In this document: positions 43,683 through 54,100 of the stretch, in pieces | How positions within the stretch are numbered: the first letter of the stretch is position 1 | Layout of the letters: every line of letters begins with the position of its first letter | From: Antrihabitans cavernicola | GTDB lineage: Bacteria > Actinomycetota > Actinomycetes > Mycobacteriales > Mycobacteriaceae | Assembly: GCF_008297975.1 (NCBI RefSeq) | Contig: NZ_VLNY01000005.1 | Span: forward strand, 310,001 to 374,000 | DNA: 64,000 nt | Direction: 5' to 3' | The notes under the pieces: model-generated | Databases searched by the model: none | What the model was told of the DNA's origin: nothing | Seen by the model: the letters and a program-made list of their open reading frames with translations, nothing else | Position numbers and translations under genes: made by a program

Positions 43683-44900
43683 CTACTTCAATTCCTTGGC
43701 GAGGTTCTCGTCGAGTGCGCCGAGGAACTCCTCGGTGGTCAGGTAGCCCTGATCGCCGCCCACCAACAGCGCGAGATCCTTCGTCATCTGCCCGCCTTCG
43801 ACGGTCCTGATGACCACGTCTTCGAGCGCGTGCCCGAACGCGATGACATCGGGGGTGTTGTCCAACTTGCCGCGATGTTCGAGGCCGCGCGTCCAGGCGA
43901 AGATCGAGGCGATGGGGTTGGTGGACGTCGGCTTGCCCTGCTGATGCTGGCGGTAGTGCCGGGTTACGGTGCCGTGCGCCGCCTCGGCTTCGGCGATCTT
44001 GCCGTCCGGCGTCAGCAGCACCGACGTCATCAGGCCGAGGGAGCCGAAGCCCTGCGCCACCGTGTCCGACTGCACATCGCCGTCGTAGTTCTTGCACGCC
44101 CAGACGTAGCCGCCCTCCCATTTCATCGACGACGCCACCATGTCGTCGATCAAACGGTGCTCGTAGGTGAGTCCGGCGGCGTCGAATTCGGCTTTGAACT
44201 CGGTCTCGAAGATCTCCTGGAAGGTGTCTTTGAACATGCCGTCGTAGGCCTTGAGGATGGTGTTCTTGGTCGACATGTAGACCGGATAGTTCTGCTGCAG
44301 ACCGTAATTGAACGACGCCCGAGCGAAATCGATGATCGACTGCTTGAAGTTGTACATCCCGAGCACCACGCCGCCGTCGTCGGGCATCTTCACCACCTCG
44401 TGCACGATCGGCTCGCTGCCGTCCTGCGGAGTGAACGTCAGGGTGACGGTGCCTGCCTCGAAGACCTTGAAGTCGGTTGCGCGGTACTGGTCGCCGAACG
44501 CGTGCCTGCCGATGATGATCGGCTTGGTCCAGCCCGGAACCAGCCGGGGAACATTGGAGATGATGATCGGTGCACGGAAGATGGTGCCGCCGAGGATGTT
44601 TCGGATGGTGCCGTTGGGAGAACGCCACATCTTCTTCAGACCGAACTCTTCGACGCGAGCCTCGTCGGGGGTGATGGTGGCGCATTTGACGCCGACGCCG
44701 TACTTCTTGATCGCGTTGGCTGCGTCGACGGTCACCTGATCGTCGGTCTGGTCGCGATGTTCGATGCCGAGGTCGTAGTACTCGAGGTTCACGTCCAGGT
44801 AGGGGTGGATCAGCTTGTCCTTGATGAACTGCCAGATGATGCGCGTCATCTCGTCGCCATCGAGTTCGACGACGGTGCCTTCTACCTTGATTTTGGACAT
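43683..44900 (-). CDS. icd: NADP-dependent isocitrate dehydrogenase (homodimeric type)
   Basis: A 405-residue TCA-cycle enzyme forming 2-oxoglutarate, CO2 and NADPH. It is of the eukaryote-like dimeric class, as in M. tuberculosis Icd1: [31 protein letters not shown] (substrate loop), [21 protein letters not shown] (metal Asp residues) and [23 protein letters not shown] (NADP site). Long antisense frames are compositional shadows. It precedes an MFS gene and is divergent from the met locus. Confidence 0.96.
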   Translation of the reverse strand: MSKIKVEGTVVELDGDEMTRIIWQFIKDKLIHPYLDVNLEYYDLGIEHRDQTDDQVTVDAANAIKKYGVGVKCATITPDEARVEEFGLKKMWRSPNGTIRNILGGTIFRAPIIISNVPRLVPGWTKPIIIGRHAFGDQYRATDFKVFEAGTVTLTFTPQDGSEPIVHEVVKMPDDGGVVLGMYNFKQSIIDFARASFNYGLQQNYPVYMSTKNTILKAYDGMFKDTFQEIFETEFKAEFDAAGLTYEHRLIDDMVASSMKWEGGYVWACKNYDGDVQSDTVAQGFGSLGLMTSVLLTPDGKIAEAEAAHGTVTRHYRQHQQGKPTSTNPIASIFAWTRGLEHRGKLDNTPDVIAFGHALEDVVIRTVEGGQMTKDLALLVGGDQGYLTTEEFLGALDENLAKELK

Positions 44901-45001
44901 GGCTGCTACGCGTCCTCCTGAGAAGGTCTACGACTACCTCACAACGTATACGGCGCCGGGCGGCGGCGACACGACACTCACGAACGGTTAATATTCTCGC
45001 C

Positions 45002-45085
45002 AGGTCATGAGTACCAGCGCGAAGCCCCGGCTCGCTGGTCGGCAACCCTCCAACCGCGGTGGGGTGCCCCGGGTGATGACCAGGT
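45002..45085 (+). ncRNA. SAM-IV riboswitch
   Basis: The segment matches the SAM-IV riboswitch pattern of actinobacteria: a closing stem GGTCAT (45003-45008)/ATGACC (45076-45081), the core CCAGCGCGAAGCCCCGGCT with its complementary CGCTGG, the conserved GGCAACCCTCC, and CGCGGTGGGGTGCCCCGGGTGA forming the pseudoknot arms. It lies 162 nt upstream of metY on the same strand. SAM binding should reduce metY-metX expression. Identification is by recalled sequence pattern, without a covariance model. Confidence 0.9.
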
Positions 45086-45132
45086 TGTTCGTGGCAAGTG
45101 CGAACGGCAAGCGCGCGTACGAGGAGGCCCAC

Positions 45133-45153
45133 ATGTGTTGTTGTCGGCGATAG
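45133..45153 (+). CDS. Polycysteine leader peptide (MCCCRR)
   Basis: A seven-codon ORF reading Met-Cys-Cys-Cys-Arg-Arg-stop, with GGAGG at 45122-45126 six bases before the ATG. It lies between the SAM-IV riboswitch and metY. Very short ORFs with consecutive Cys codons upstream of sulfur genes are known in mycobacteria to sense charged Cys-tRNA by ribosome stalling. Downstream, CCGGTC (45182-45187) can pair with GACCGG (45208-45213), just before the metY ribosome site, which could be the controlled structure (inference). Confidence 0.75.
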   Translation: MCCCRR

Positions 45154-45246
45154 GTCCCAACACCCTTCCTTACCCACCCCGCCGGTCCTCGGTACGAGCA
45201 CGCTCCCGACCGGACCGACGGGTACACCTCTTTCCTGGAGAATCCG

Positions 45247-46557
45247 ATGACTGAAGCAACCGCACCCGAAGACGTCACTGCCAACTGGGCCTTCGAGACC
45301 AAGCAGGTCCATGTCGGCCAAACGCCGGACGCAACCACCAACGCCCGTGCGTTGCCGATCTACCAGACCACGTCGTTCACCTTCGACAACACCGATCACG
45401 CCGCGGCGCTGTTCGGGCTGGCCGAGCCGGGCAACATCTACACCCGGATCATGAACCCGACACAGGACGCCGTCGAGCAGCGGATCGCATCGCTGGAAGG
45501 CGGTGTTGCCGCACTGCTGCTGGCATCCGGACAGGCTGCGACGACGTTCGCGCTGCTGAACATCGCTGGTGCGGGCGATCACATCGTGTCCAGCCCGCGG
45601 CTCTACGGCGGCACGTACAACCTGTTCCACTACTCGCTGCCCAAGCTCGGCATCGAGGTCTCCTTCGTCGAGGATCCCGACGATCTGGAGCAGTGGAAGG
45701 CCGCCGTCCGCCCGAACACCAAGGCGTTCTTCGGCGAAACCATCTCCAACCCGAAGAACGACGTGTTCGATCTGCCCGGTGTCTCGGAGGTCGCGCACGC
45801 TGCGGGTATTCCGCTGATCGTCGACAACACGGTTGCGACGCCGTACCTGATCCAGCCGCTGAGCCACGGCGCCGACATCGTCATCCACTCGGCCACCAAG
45901 TACCTCGGCGGCCACGGGTCGGCGATCGCAGGCGTGATCGTCGACGGCGGCACGTTCGACTGGACGCAGGGCCGGTTCCCCGGCTTCACGACCCCGGACC
46001 CCAGCTACCACGGCGTCGTGTTCGCCGACCTCGGCGCGCCTGCCTACGCGCTGAAGGCTCGCGTGCAGTTGCTGCGCGACCTCGGCTCGGCGATCTCGCC
46101 GTTCAACGCGTTCCTGATCAGCCAAGGTCTGGAAACGCTGAGCCTGCGTGTCGAGCGGCATGTCGCAAACGCCAAGAGGGTAGCCGAATTCGTCCAGGGC
46201 AACGAGGCTGTCACGTCCGTCGCCTACGCCGGTCTGCCCTCGTCGGCGTGGTACGAACGCGGGCAGCAGTTGGCGCCGAAGGGAGCGGGCGCGATCGTGG
46301 CTTTCGAGCTTGCCGGTGGCGTCGATGCGGGCAAGAAGTTCGTCGACGCGCTGACCCTCCACAGCCATGTGGCTAACATCGGAGACGTGCGTTCACTCGT
46401 GATTCACCCCGCATCGACCACACATTCGCAGCTCACGCCCGAGGAGCAGTTGGCCTCCGGAGTCACTCCGGGCCTGGTCAGGTTGGCAGTTGGCATCGAG
46501 GGAATCGACGATATTCTCGCTGATCTCACTGTCGGATTCGCAGCGGCGACGTCTTGA
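45247..46557 (+). CDS. metY: O-acetylhomoserine sulfhydrylase
   Basis: A 436-residue PLP enzyme (Cys/Met metabolism family) forming homocysteine from O-acetylhomoserine and sulfide; in mycobacteria the homologue is called metC. PLP lysine K218 is in [47 protein letters not shown] and [10 protein letters not shown] are family signatures. CTGGAGAAT precedes the ATG. It overlaps metX by TTGA. Expression is probably controlled by both a SAM-IV riboswitch and a polycysteine leader upstream. Confidence 0.95.
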   Translation: MTEATAPEDVTANWAFETKQVHVGQTPDATTNARALPIYQTTSFTFDNTDHAAALFGLAEPGNIYTRIMNPTQDAVEQRIASLEGGVAALLLASGQAATTFALLNIAGAGDHIVSSPRLYGGTYNLFHYSLPKLGIEVSFVEDPDDLEQWKAAVRPNTKAFFGETISNPKNDVFDLPGVSEVAHAAGIPLIVDNTVATPYLIQPLSHGADIVIHSATKYLGGHGSAIAGVIVDGGTFDWTQGRFPGFTTPDPSYHGVVFADLGAPAYALKARVQLLRDLGSAISPFNAFLISQGLETLSLRVERHVANAKRVAEFVQGNEAVTSVAYAGLPSSAWYERGQQLAPKGAGAIVAFELAGGVDAGKKFVDALTLHSHVANIGDVRSLVIHPASTTHSQLTPEEQLASGVTPGLVRLAVGIEGIDDILADLTVGFAAATS

Positions 46558-47720
46558 GTTCTAGTTCTGCGCCGTCCGGCTCAGCCACCACAGCCGCTCG
46601 TCCGGAGTTGGGATTCCCACCTCCGGACGGGCGGTTGGGCAGTGTCTCCATCGGAGACCTGACGCTCGAAAACGGGGCGGTGATCCCCGACGTTCGGCTC
46701 GCCGTCCAGCGCTGGGGTGAGCTCTCCCCCACCAAGAACAACGTCATTCTGGTCGAGCATGCGTTGACCGGCGATTCGCACGTGAGCGGCCCCGCCAACG
46801 ACCAGCACCCGTCACCCGGGTGGTGGGACGGGATGATCGGCCCCGGCGCACCCGTCGACACCGACGAATGGTGCGTCGTCGCGACCAACGTGCTAGGCGG
46901 GTGCCGCGGCACCACCGGACCCGGATCGCTGGCGGCCGACGGCACGCCGTGGGGTTCACGGTTCCCGAACATCTCCATTCGCGATCAGGTTGCCGCCGAG
47001 ATCGCGTTCGCCGACGTCATGGGTATCCAACGACTCGCGGCCGTGGTCGGTGGATCGATGGGCGGCATGCGGGTGCTCGAGTGGATGGTCACCGAGCCCG
47101 ATCGGCTTGCGGCAGCACTCGTCCTGGCTGTCGGTGCGCGGGCAACCGCAGACCAGATCGGCACGCAGACAACGCAGATCGAAGCGATCCGGTCGGACCC
47201 CGACTGGCAGGGCGGCAACTATCACGGCACCGGACGCTCGCCGCGGGCCGGATTGCGCATCGCACGCCGTATCGCACACCTCACGTACCGGACCGAGTTC
47301 GAACTCGACCATCGTTTCGAGAACTTCGCCCAGGGCGACGAGGACCCGCGCGACGGCGGCCGCTACGCCGTGCAGAGCTACCTGGAGCATCAGGCGGACA
47401 AGCTGGTGGCCCGCTTCGATCCGGCCACCTACGTCTTGCTGACCGAGGCGATGAATCGACACGACGTCGGTCGCGGTCGCGGAGGCATCGAGGCCGCGCT
47501 GAAGGCTACGCCCGTGCCCTGCGTGGTCGGCGGTGTGGATTCCGATCGGCTCTACCCGCTGCGAACGCAGCAGGAGATTGCCGACCTGCTACCCGGCTGT
47601 CGAGGATTAGAGATCGTCGAATCGAAGGACGGTCACGACGGATTCCTCACGGAGGCAACGGCTGTCGCCGAGTTGCTGGCCGAGACGATGGAATTGGCGA
47701 GGCTGGGGATCGAGCTCTAG
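46554..47720 (+). CDS. metX: Homoserine O-acetyltransferase
   Basis: A 388-residue alpha/beta-hydrolase-fold acetyltransferase making O-acetylhomoserine, the substrate of the preceding enzyme. Nucleophile S168 is in [13 protein letters not shown], the Asp in [10 protein letters not shown], and base H361 in [17 protein letters not shown] and [12 protein letters not shown] are typical. The start is TTG 46554, giving a 4 nt overlap with the metY stop, so the two are translationally coupled. Confidence 0.95.
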   Translation: MSSSSAPSGSATTAARPELGFPPPDGRLGSVSIGDLTLENGAVIPDVRLAVQRWGELSPTKNNVILVEHALTGDSHVSGPANDQHPSPGWWDGMIGPGAPVDTDEWCVVATNVLGGCRGTTGPGSLAADGTPWGSRFPNISIRDQVAAEIAFADVMGIQRLAAVVGGSMGGMRVLEWMVTEPDRLAAALVLAVGARATADQIGTQTTQIEAIRSDPDWQGGNYHGTGRSPRAGLRIARRIAHLTYRTEFELDHRFENFAQGDEDPRDGGRYAVQSYLEHQADKLVARFDPATYVLLTEAMNRHDVGRGRGGIEAALKATPVPCVVGGVDSDRLYPLRTQQEIADLLPGCRGLEIVESKDGHDGFLTEATAVAELLAETMELARLGIEL

Positions 47721-47726
47721 CCTGCG

Positions 47727-48032
47727 CTAGCCGGTGCCGAGCGGGTCGATGGAGAAGGCCAGCCACACGATCGCGGTCCCCACGACGAACAACGCTCCGG
47801 CATCGAGCCGCTTGCTTCGCACATGGAGCAGGCCCACCTGATCGTCGGGCAGCACGAACCGGAACGCACCGGCGAGCAGCGTCGCCACACCGAAGACGAT
47901 GGCGCCGCGACGCCACCGATCCGACAGCACCAGCACCACGGCCGCAACGATCACGGCGACCACAACCACCATCGGCAGATGGCACCGCACGAAGCGGGTC
48001 AGCCGTTGGGTCTGGGTGAGGTCGGCGGTCAT
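47727..48032 (-). CDS. DUF3017-like small membrane protein
   Basis: A 101-residue protein with three hydrophobic segments (about 21-37, 42-60, 76-94) and a short N-terminal cytosolic part. Size, the DRWRRGAIVFGVATLLAGAFRFVLPD segment and the position 4 bp after folD fit DUF3017, found in the same place in mycobacteria (Rv3355c). Function unknown. It is the last gene of the pentapeptide-folD operon. Confidence 0.75.
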   Translation of the reverse strand: MTADLTQTQRLTRFVRCHLPMVVVVAVIVAAVVLVLSDRWRRGAIVFGVATLLAGAFRFVLPDDQVGLLHVRSKRLDAGALFVVGTAIVWLAFSIDPLGTG

Positions 48033-48036
48033 GCGG

Positions 48037-48927
48037 CTAACCTTGCCGGCTGTTCTGCAACGACTCCGCGCGCTCGACAACGTTCGACAGCAGGAACGCG
48101 CGGGTCAGAGGTCCGACTCCGCCCGGGTTGGGCGAAAGGAATCCGGCAACGTCCTTGACGTCGGCTGCCAGGTCGCCCACGCGACCGTCTGGCCCCTTGC
48201 TGGCGCCGACGTCGACAACGGCCGCACCGGGACGAATCATGTCGGCTGTGATCAGACCAGGCGAACCCGCGGCGGCGACGACGATGTCCGCGCGGCGCAC
48301 CTCTGCTGCCAGATCCTTGGTTCCGGTGTGGCACAGCGTCACCGTCGAGTTCTCGCTGCGGCGAGTGAGGATGAGACCGAGAGGGCGGCCGACGGTGACG
48401 CCACGGCCGACGATCACGACGTGTGCGCCGGCGAGCGGAACGTCGTACTTGCGGAGCAGGTGGACGACGCCGCGCGGCGTGCACGGCAGGGTCGACTCCT
48501 GACCGAGGACGAGCCGGCCCAGGTTCACCGGGTGCAGGCCGTCGGCGTCTTTGGCGGGGTCGATGCGCTCGAGGATCGCGTTCTCGTCGAGATGTTTCGG
48601 CAACGGCAATTGCACGATGTAGCCGGTGCATGCGGGGTCGGCGTTCAGCTCGTCGATGACGGCGTTCAGCTCGTCCTGCGTGACGTCCTCAGGCAAATCT
48701 CGACGGATCGAGTTGATGCCGACTTTCGCGCAATCGCTGTGCTTGAGCCGCACGTAAGTTTCGGAACCCGGATCGGAACCGACCAACACGGTCGCGAGAC
48801 CAGGGACTATGCCCTTCGCCGTCAGTGCCGCCACGCGTTCGGTGAGGTCGGCGAAAATCTCGTCACGGGTGGCCTTGCCGTCCAGGAGCGTCGCAGTCGC
48901 AGGATGGGTCGTCGCAGGTTGTGTCAC
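48037..48927 (-). CDS. folD: Methylenetetrahydrofolate dehydrogenase/cyclohydrolase
   Basis: A 296-residue bifunctional one-carbon enzyme interconverting 5,10-methylene-, methenyl- and 10-formyl-THF with NADP. Catalytic Lys is in [50 protein letters not shown] and [14 protein letters not shown] are all diagnostic. It lies 22 bp downstream of the pentapeptide-repeat gene and 4 bp upstream of DUF3017. Confidence 0.96.
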   Translation of the reverse strand: MTQPATTHPATATLLDGKATRDEIFADLTERVAALTAKGIVPGLATVLVGSDPGSETYVRLKHSDCAKVGINSIRRDLPEDVTQDELNAVIDELNADPACTGYIVQLPLPKHLDENAILERIDPAKDADGLHPVNLGRLVLGQESTLPCTPRGVVHLLRKYDVPLAGAHVVIVGRGVTVGRPLGLILTRRSENSTVTLCHTGTKDLAAEVRRADIVVAAAGSPGLITADMIRPGAAVVDVGASKGPDGRVGDLAADVKDVAGFLSPNPGGVGPLTRAFLLSNVVERAESLQNSRQG

Positions 48928-48949
48928 GGCGCCATTCTCGCAGACTCGC

Positions 48950-49555
48950 CTACTCCACGGTCAGACCGTTGGCGCGCGCGTACGCAACGGCTTGGGTCAG
49001 CTCGACGCGGGCCGTGCCGAGCGTGGCATTGGTCCACAGGGCCGGATCGATGTGCGCGCCGCGAAGGTCGGCGCCGTCGAGCTTGAGGCTCTGGGTGCGC
49101 GCACCGAGCAGGTCCGCGGAGCACAAGGTCGCCTTGCGAAGATCGGCACCGACGAGGTTGGTCTCGCGAAAGCGGCAGTCGGACAAATCGACGCCACGAA
49201 GGTCGATCCCGCCGAGAGCGGTCAGCGAGAAATCGACGTCGTCGAACGTGATCGGCCGCATCCGGCATTCCTCGAACACCGAGCCGAGCAGCGTCGAGTT
49301 ACGAAACACGCTGTGCCACAACGTGGTTCTACGGAACGTGCACGAGCGAAACGCAGAATTGGAGTGCTGCGACTCGCCCAGATCGGCGCCGGTGAAGTCG
49401 CAATCGGTGAACAGCACGCGCTCGGTATGCAGGCCGTTCATATCGGCATCGCGGAACGAGCAGCCCGTGTAGTGCTGATCGTGCCACCGTTCGCCACCGA
49501 ATCGGCCGTCGGAAAAATCTTCGCCGGTGAGTTCCTGGAAGTCGATGGTGGACAT
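48950..49555 (-). CDS. Pentapeptide-repeat protein
   Basis: A 201-residue protein made largely of degenerate A(D/N)LXX-type pentapeptide repeats (for example [63 protein letters not shown]), expected to form a right-handed quadrilateral beta helix. Such proteins can mimic DNA (MfpA/Qnr) but this one lacks enough specific marks to claim gyrase protection. Start ATG 49555 gives [14 protein letters not shown]. It heads an apparent operon with folD. Confidence 0.85.
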   Translation of the reverse strand: MSTIDFQELTGEDFSDGRFGGERWHDQHYTGCSFRDADMNGLHTERVLFTDCDFTGADLGESQHSNSAFRSCTFRRTTLWHSVFRNSTLLGSVFEECRMRPITFDDVDFSLTALGGIDLRGVDLSDCRFRETNLVGADLRKATLCSADLLGARTQSLKLDGADLRGAHIDPALWTNATLGTARVELTQAVAYARANGLTVE

Positions 49556-49727
49556 GGTTCCATTGTCCTCGCGAGCACTGACACCTGCCACCGCTCTCCC
49601 ATCTACAAACGGTCGGGTGATTGCTCACGCACCCCTGTTCCCGCTGGGTCTCACGACCATCCTGGCAACGAACGGATTCCGGGTGTGCGGGTCGAAGAGC
49701 AAGTGCGCGAGATGGAAAGCTGGTCCG

Positions 49728-50192
49728 GTGTTCCGACTGATGTTCCACGAGCCCAAGATCCCGCCCAATACCGGCAATGCGATCAGGCTGTCCGCGATTA
49801 CCGGCTCCGAGCTGCACCTGGTCGGCCCGCTGGGCTTCGACATGTCCGAGCCGAAACTCAAGCGCGCCGGCCTCGACTACCACGATTTGGCGTCGGTCAC
49901 CGTGCACGACGACCTCGACGCCGCATGGACAGCGCTGCAACCCGAGCGGGTCTACGCGTTCACCGCACACGCGACCACATCGTTCGCCGACATCGCCTAT
50001 CAACCCGGCGACGTGCTGCTGTTCGGCCCCGAGCCGACCGGCCTCTCCGACGAGGTGCTCGCCGACTCGCACATCACCGAACAGCTCAGAATCCCGATGC
50101 TTGCCGGACGCCGCTCACTGAACCTGGCAAACGCTGCATCCATCGCGCTCTACGAGGCGTGGCGCCAGCACGGCTATGCAGGTAGCAACTAG
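49728..50192 (+). CDS. tRNA (cytidine/uridine-2'-O-)-methyltransferase, SpoU/TrmL type
   Basis: A 154-residue SPOUT-class RNA methyltransferase; TrmL-like members methylate the 2'-O of tRNA wobble residues using SAM. PKIPPNTGNAIRLSAITGSELHLVGPLGF, KRAGLDYHDLASV, LLFGPEPTGLSDEVL and IPMLAGRRSLNLANAASIALYEAWRQ form the complete trefoil-knot signature. GTG 49728 (FRLMFHEPKI) fits mycobacterial homologue Rv3366. The frame upstream to 49527 is non-coding. Confidence 0.92.
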   Translation: MFRLMFHEPKIPPNTGNAIRLSAITGSELHLVGPLGFDMSEPKLKRAGLDYHDLASVTVHDDLDAAWTALQPERVYAFTAHATTSFADIAYQPGDVLLFGPEPTGLSDEVLADSHITEQLRIPMLAGRRSLNLANAASIALYEAWRQHGYAGSN

Positions 50193-50207
50193 CGGTCGAG
50201 TTCATCA

Positions 50208-50246
50208 GTGAAGGATTTTGGTCGGATATCGATCAAAATCCTTCAC
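50208..50246. terminator. Perfect 13 bp inverted repeat between convergent genes
   Basis: GTGAAGGATTTTG (50208-50220) and CAAAATCCTTCAC (50234-50246) form a perfect 13 bp stem around a 13 nt loop, with T- and A-rich arms giving a T-run in both directions. It lies between the ends of spoU and the DUF4349 gene, a classic bidirectional terminator. Confidence 0.85.
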
Positions 50247-50257
50247 AACCAGGACAG

Positions 50258-51151
50258 CTAGCTCCGACGCCTGCGAATCACCCGCAGGCTCAGCCACACC
50301 ACGCCACCGATGATCGCGAGGAATGCGATCCACGGCAGGGCAGAGCCGATCCAGACGATTGCACCGCCGATCCACGAGATCAGCGAATGCCAGCCGGAGA
50401 CAATGCCGTCCCAGAAATTGTCGGGACTCGAGCTCGGCGTCGCGTCTTCGGTGGTGAACTGAATTGTCAACGTGGACAAGTCGATCTGGTCATCGAGGCG
50501 TCGCTGCTGCGAGGTGAGACTGTCCAGCTCGCCCTGCCGATCCGAGACGGCTTTCTCCGCCTCGATCAGGTCAGCGGTGTTGGTCGCCGACGCGATCAAT
50601 GCGCGGAGGCGATCTACCGACGTTTGCAGTGCCTTGATGCGCGCATCCAGGTCGTCGACTTGCATGGTGACGTCGTTCTTGCTGAGGCTGACGCTGGTCA
50701 CCTTGCCGATGTCGCGGAGGTCGTCGATGAATTGATCGGTCTTGTCGGCGGGCACCCGGACGGTGAGCGAGCTGCTGGGCGTCGTGTTGTCGGTGCCAGG
50801 CTGCTCGTTGCGATCGTCGACGCGACCCTGCAGCGATTCCACCTTCGTCGTCGCCTTGTGCGCGGCATCGATCGGGTCCGACGCGGTCACGTTGACGCTG
50901 CCGGTGACCACCTCTTTGCGATCGGCCTGATCCGGGGCCTGCGTACGACTGTCGGACTGAAAGCTCTTCGGCGCCGGCGATGCGGCCTCCGACATCGGGC
51001 TGCCCGGCGCGACGGCAACAGCGGGCGCTGAACCACCTGCGGACGGTCCGGAGTCGGAATCGCAGCCGATCAACGTGACCGCGAAGACCGCAACGATCGT
51101 CGCCAACATCGCGCCGCGTCTGCGGTATTTCGAGACCGAATGCTCCGTCAT
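50258..51151 (-). CDS. DUF4349-domain lipoprotein
   Basis: A 297-residue exported protein. The signal region ends with a lipobox-like TLIGCDSDS (Cys about 30), so it is probably lipid-anchored. After a low-complexity spacer, residues about 80-240 form the DUF4349 region (VTGSVNVTASDPIDAAHKATTKVESLQGRVDDR, SSLTVRVPADKTDQFIDDLRDIGKVTS) including a predicted coiled coil (ALIASATNTADLIEAEKAVSDRQGELDSL). A C-terminal transmembrane helix (about 270-290) ends in RRRRS. Function unknown; family sometimes linked to membrane or stress physiology. Confidence 0.82.
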   Translation of the reverse strand: MTEHSVSKYRRRGAMLATIVAVFAVTLIGCDSDSGPSAGGSAPAVAVAPGSPMSEAASPAPKSFQSDSRTQAPDQADRKEVVTGSVNVTASDPIDAAHKATTKVESLQGRVDDRNEQPGTDNTTPSSSLTVRVPADKTDQFIDDLRDIGKVTSVSLSKNDVTMQVDDLDARIKALQTSVDRLRALIASATNTADLIEAEKAVSDRQGELDSLTSQQRRLDDQIDLSTLTIQFTTEDATPSSSPDNFWDGIVSGWHSLISWIGGAIVWIGSALPWIAFLAIIGGVVWLSLRVIRRRRS

Positions 51152-51184
51152 GTTCGAAGGGTAACCGGACAATCCGCTCGCTCG

Positions 51185-54100
51185 TCATCGAAAATCTCTC
51201 GATTTGGACGCGATACGCAGATCCATCCGTTGCAGCCGATCCGCTACGACCGTGACCGCGCCCTCCGCGTTCTGCACTTTTCCACGGATCAGCAGGGCGG
51301 GCGCCGACTGTGCGAGCTTGCGGTACTTAGCCCACAACCCGACGGAGCACACCACGTTCACCATCCCCGTCTCGTCCTCGAGGTTGATGAAGGTGACACC
51401 CGCAGCCGTCGCAGGCCGTTGCCGATGCGTCACCGCTCCCCCGACCAACACCCGATCACCGTCCGGCATCGTCAGCAGGCGATCCGCAGGCACCACTCCC
51501 AACGCATCGAGTTGCGGCCGAAGGAACTGCGTCGGATAGGTGCCGGGCGACACACCCGTTGCCCACACATCGGCTGCCGCCATTTCCAGGTCGCTCATCC
51601 CGGGCAAGGCAGGCGCCTGCGTCGACGCCCCGATGCCGGGCAACCGATCCGGGCGCTCCCCCGCCGCCGCCCCGGCAGCCCACAATGCTTCTCGACGTGA
51701 GGTACCCAGGCATCCCAAAGCACCGGCGGTGGCGAGTGATTCGGACTGCGCGACGCTGAGCGCCACCCGACCGGTCAGATCGAGGAACGACGCGAACGCA
51801 CCACCCGATTCCCGTGCTGCCACTATCTTTTCGGCCAACTCCGTGCCGATGTGCCGAACCGCAGCGAGCCCAAGCCGAATCTGCAGACCGGCATCTTCGA
51901 GCGTCGCCTCGGCAAGGCTCGCGTTGATGTCCGGGCCGTGCACGATCACGTCGTGTCGGCGCGCATCCGCCACCAGCGATTGCGGCGAATAGAACCCCAT
52001 CGGCTGCGCTCGGAGCAATCCTGCACAGAAGGCCGCGGGATGGTGCAGCTTGAACCAGGACGAGTAGAACACCAGCGCCGCGAAACTCTGCGAATGACTC
52101 TCCGGGAAGCCGAAATTGGCGAAGGCATAGAGCTTCTCGTAGATCCGATCGGCAACGCTGTCGGGTATGCCGTGCTTCGTGCGCATACCCTCGTAGAGCC
52201 GCCCCTTGAGTCGATCCATTCGCTCCGGCGATCGCTTCGATCCCATCGCTCGTCGTAGTTGATCTGCCTCTGCTGCCGAAAATCCTGCGACGTCGATCGC
52301 CATCTGCATCAACTGCTCCTGAAACAGCGGCACGCCCTTGGTGCGTTTCAGCGAGTTCTCCAGCGACGGGTGGTCGTAGGTGATCGGCTCCAACCCGTTG
52401 TGGCGCCGGATGTACGGGTGCACCGAGCCGCCTTGGATCGGACCCGGCCTGATCAGCGCCACCTCCACAACCAGGTCGTAGAACGTGCGCGGCTTGAGCC
52501 TGGGCAGCGTCGCCATCTGCGCGCGCGACTCCACCTGGAACACCCCCACCGAATCGGCGCGCTGCAACATTTCGTACACAGCGGTTTCGGTGAGATCGAG
52601 TTGAGCGAGATCCACCTCGATGCCTTTGTGCTCGGCAACCAGATCGATCATGTAGTGCAGGGCGGAGAGCATGCCGAGACCGAGCATGTCGAACTTCACC
52701 AATCCCACTGCGGCACAGTCGTCTTTGTCCCACTGCAGCACGCTGCGGTTCTCCATCCGCGCCCACTCCACCGGGCATACGTCGGCGATGGGGCGGTCGC
52801 AGATCACCATGCCGCCGGAGTGAATTCCCAGATGTCGCGGAAACCCCTCGATCTCTTCGGCCAACTCCAGCACCTCGGCCGGAATGTCCGTCCCCACCTC
52901 TTTGCCGATGCCCGTCCAGCGGCTGACCTGCTTGCTCCACGCATCCTGCTGACCTTGCGAAAACCCCAGCGCCCGAGAGACATCGCGCACCGACGACTTG
53001 CCTCGGTAGGTGATGACGTTGGCCACCTGAGCCGCATACGCACGCCCGTACTTCTGATAGACGTGCTGGATCGCTTCTTCGCGGCGATCGGACTCGATGT
53101 CGACATCGATGTCCGGCGGGCCGTCGCGTTCTGTGGAGAGAAATCGCTCGAACAGCAACTGGTTGGTGACCGGGTCGACATTCGTGATGCCGATGGCGTA
53201 GCAGACAGCGGAGTTGGCAGCCGATCCTCTACCCTGACACAGGATGTCGTTGTTCTTGCAGAAGGACACGATGTCGTGCACGACCAGGAAATAGCCGGGA
53301 AACCCCAGCTCGGCAATGACTTTCAGCTCGTGCTCGATCTGCCGGTACGCATCCGGACGCTGCTCGGGAGTGCCGTAGCGGCGCGCGGCGCCCGCCGTTG
53401 CGAGTTCGCGCAGCCAGCTGTTCTCGGTGTGCCCGGCAGGAACGTCGAACGGCGGCAGCTGCGGCGCGATCAGCCGAAGATCGAAGGCGCATTCGAGCCC
53501 CAGATCCGCGGCGGCTTGCACCACACCTGGATGATCGGCGAACAGCGTTGCCATCTCCTCGCCGGAGCGAAGATGCGCACCGCCCCTCGGTGCCAGCCAA
53601 CCCGATGCCTCGTCCAGACTCTGCCGCGCCCTGATCGCCGCCATCGCCATCGCCAGCCGACGACCCGCCGGTGCCGCGAAATGCGCACCGGTCGTGGCGA
53701 TTGCCGAAACTCCCTGCTGTGCAGCAAGGCTCGCGAGTATTGCATTGCGCTCGTCGTCTTCCGGAATCCCGTGGTGGGTGAGTTCGACGGTCACCCGATC
53801 CGTGCCGAATCGGTCGACCAGCGCACCCAGCGCCGACCCGGCAGCGGCCTCTCCTGCGCGGTCGAGAGCGCGTCGAACATGCCCCTTCCGGCACCCCGTC
53901 AGAATCTGCCAATGCCCGCCGGCGGCCTCGGTGAGCCGATCGAGGTCGTAGCTGAGCTTGCCCTTCTCACCACCGACCAGATGTGCTGTCGCAATCTCAC
54001 GGGACAGCCTGCGATAACCCTCCTGCCCTCGTGCCAGTACCAGCAGATGCGTGCCCTCCGGATCGGGCGAACCGGTACGGGAATCCGTTGTGTCGAGCGA

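Noticed and set aside
43672-46368. 898-codon open frame on the minus strand across icd and metY
   Set aside because: It is antisense to metY and out of frame with icd, and its translation is Arg/His/Gly-rich with no domain, typical of GC-rich shadow frames.
48950-49555. Naming the pentapeptide-repeat protein MfpA (gyrase protection)
   Set aside because: Repeats are degenerate and no MfpA-specific neighbours or residues can be confirmed from sequence alone.
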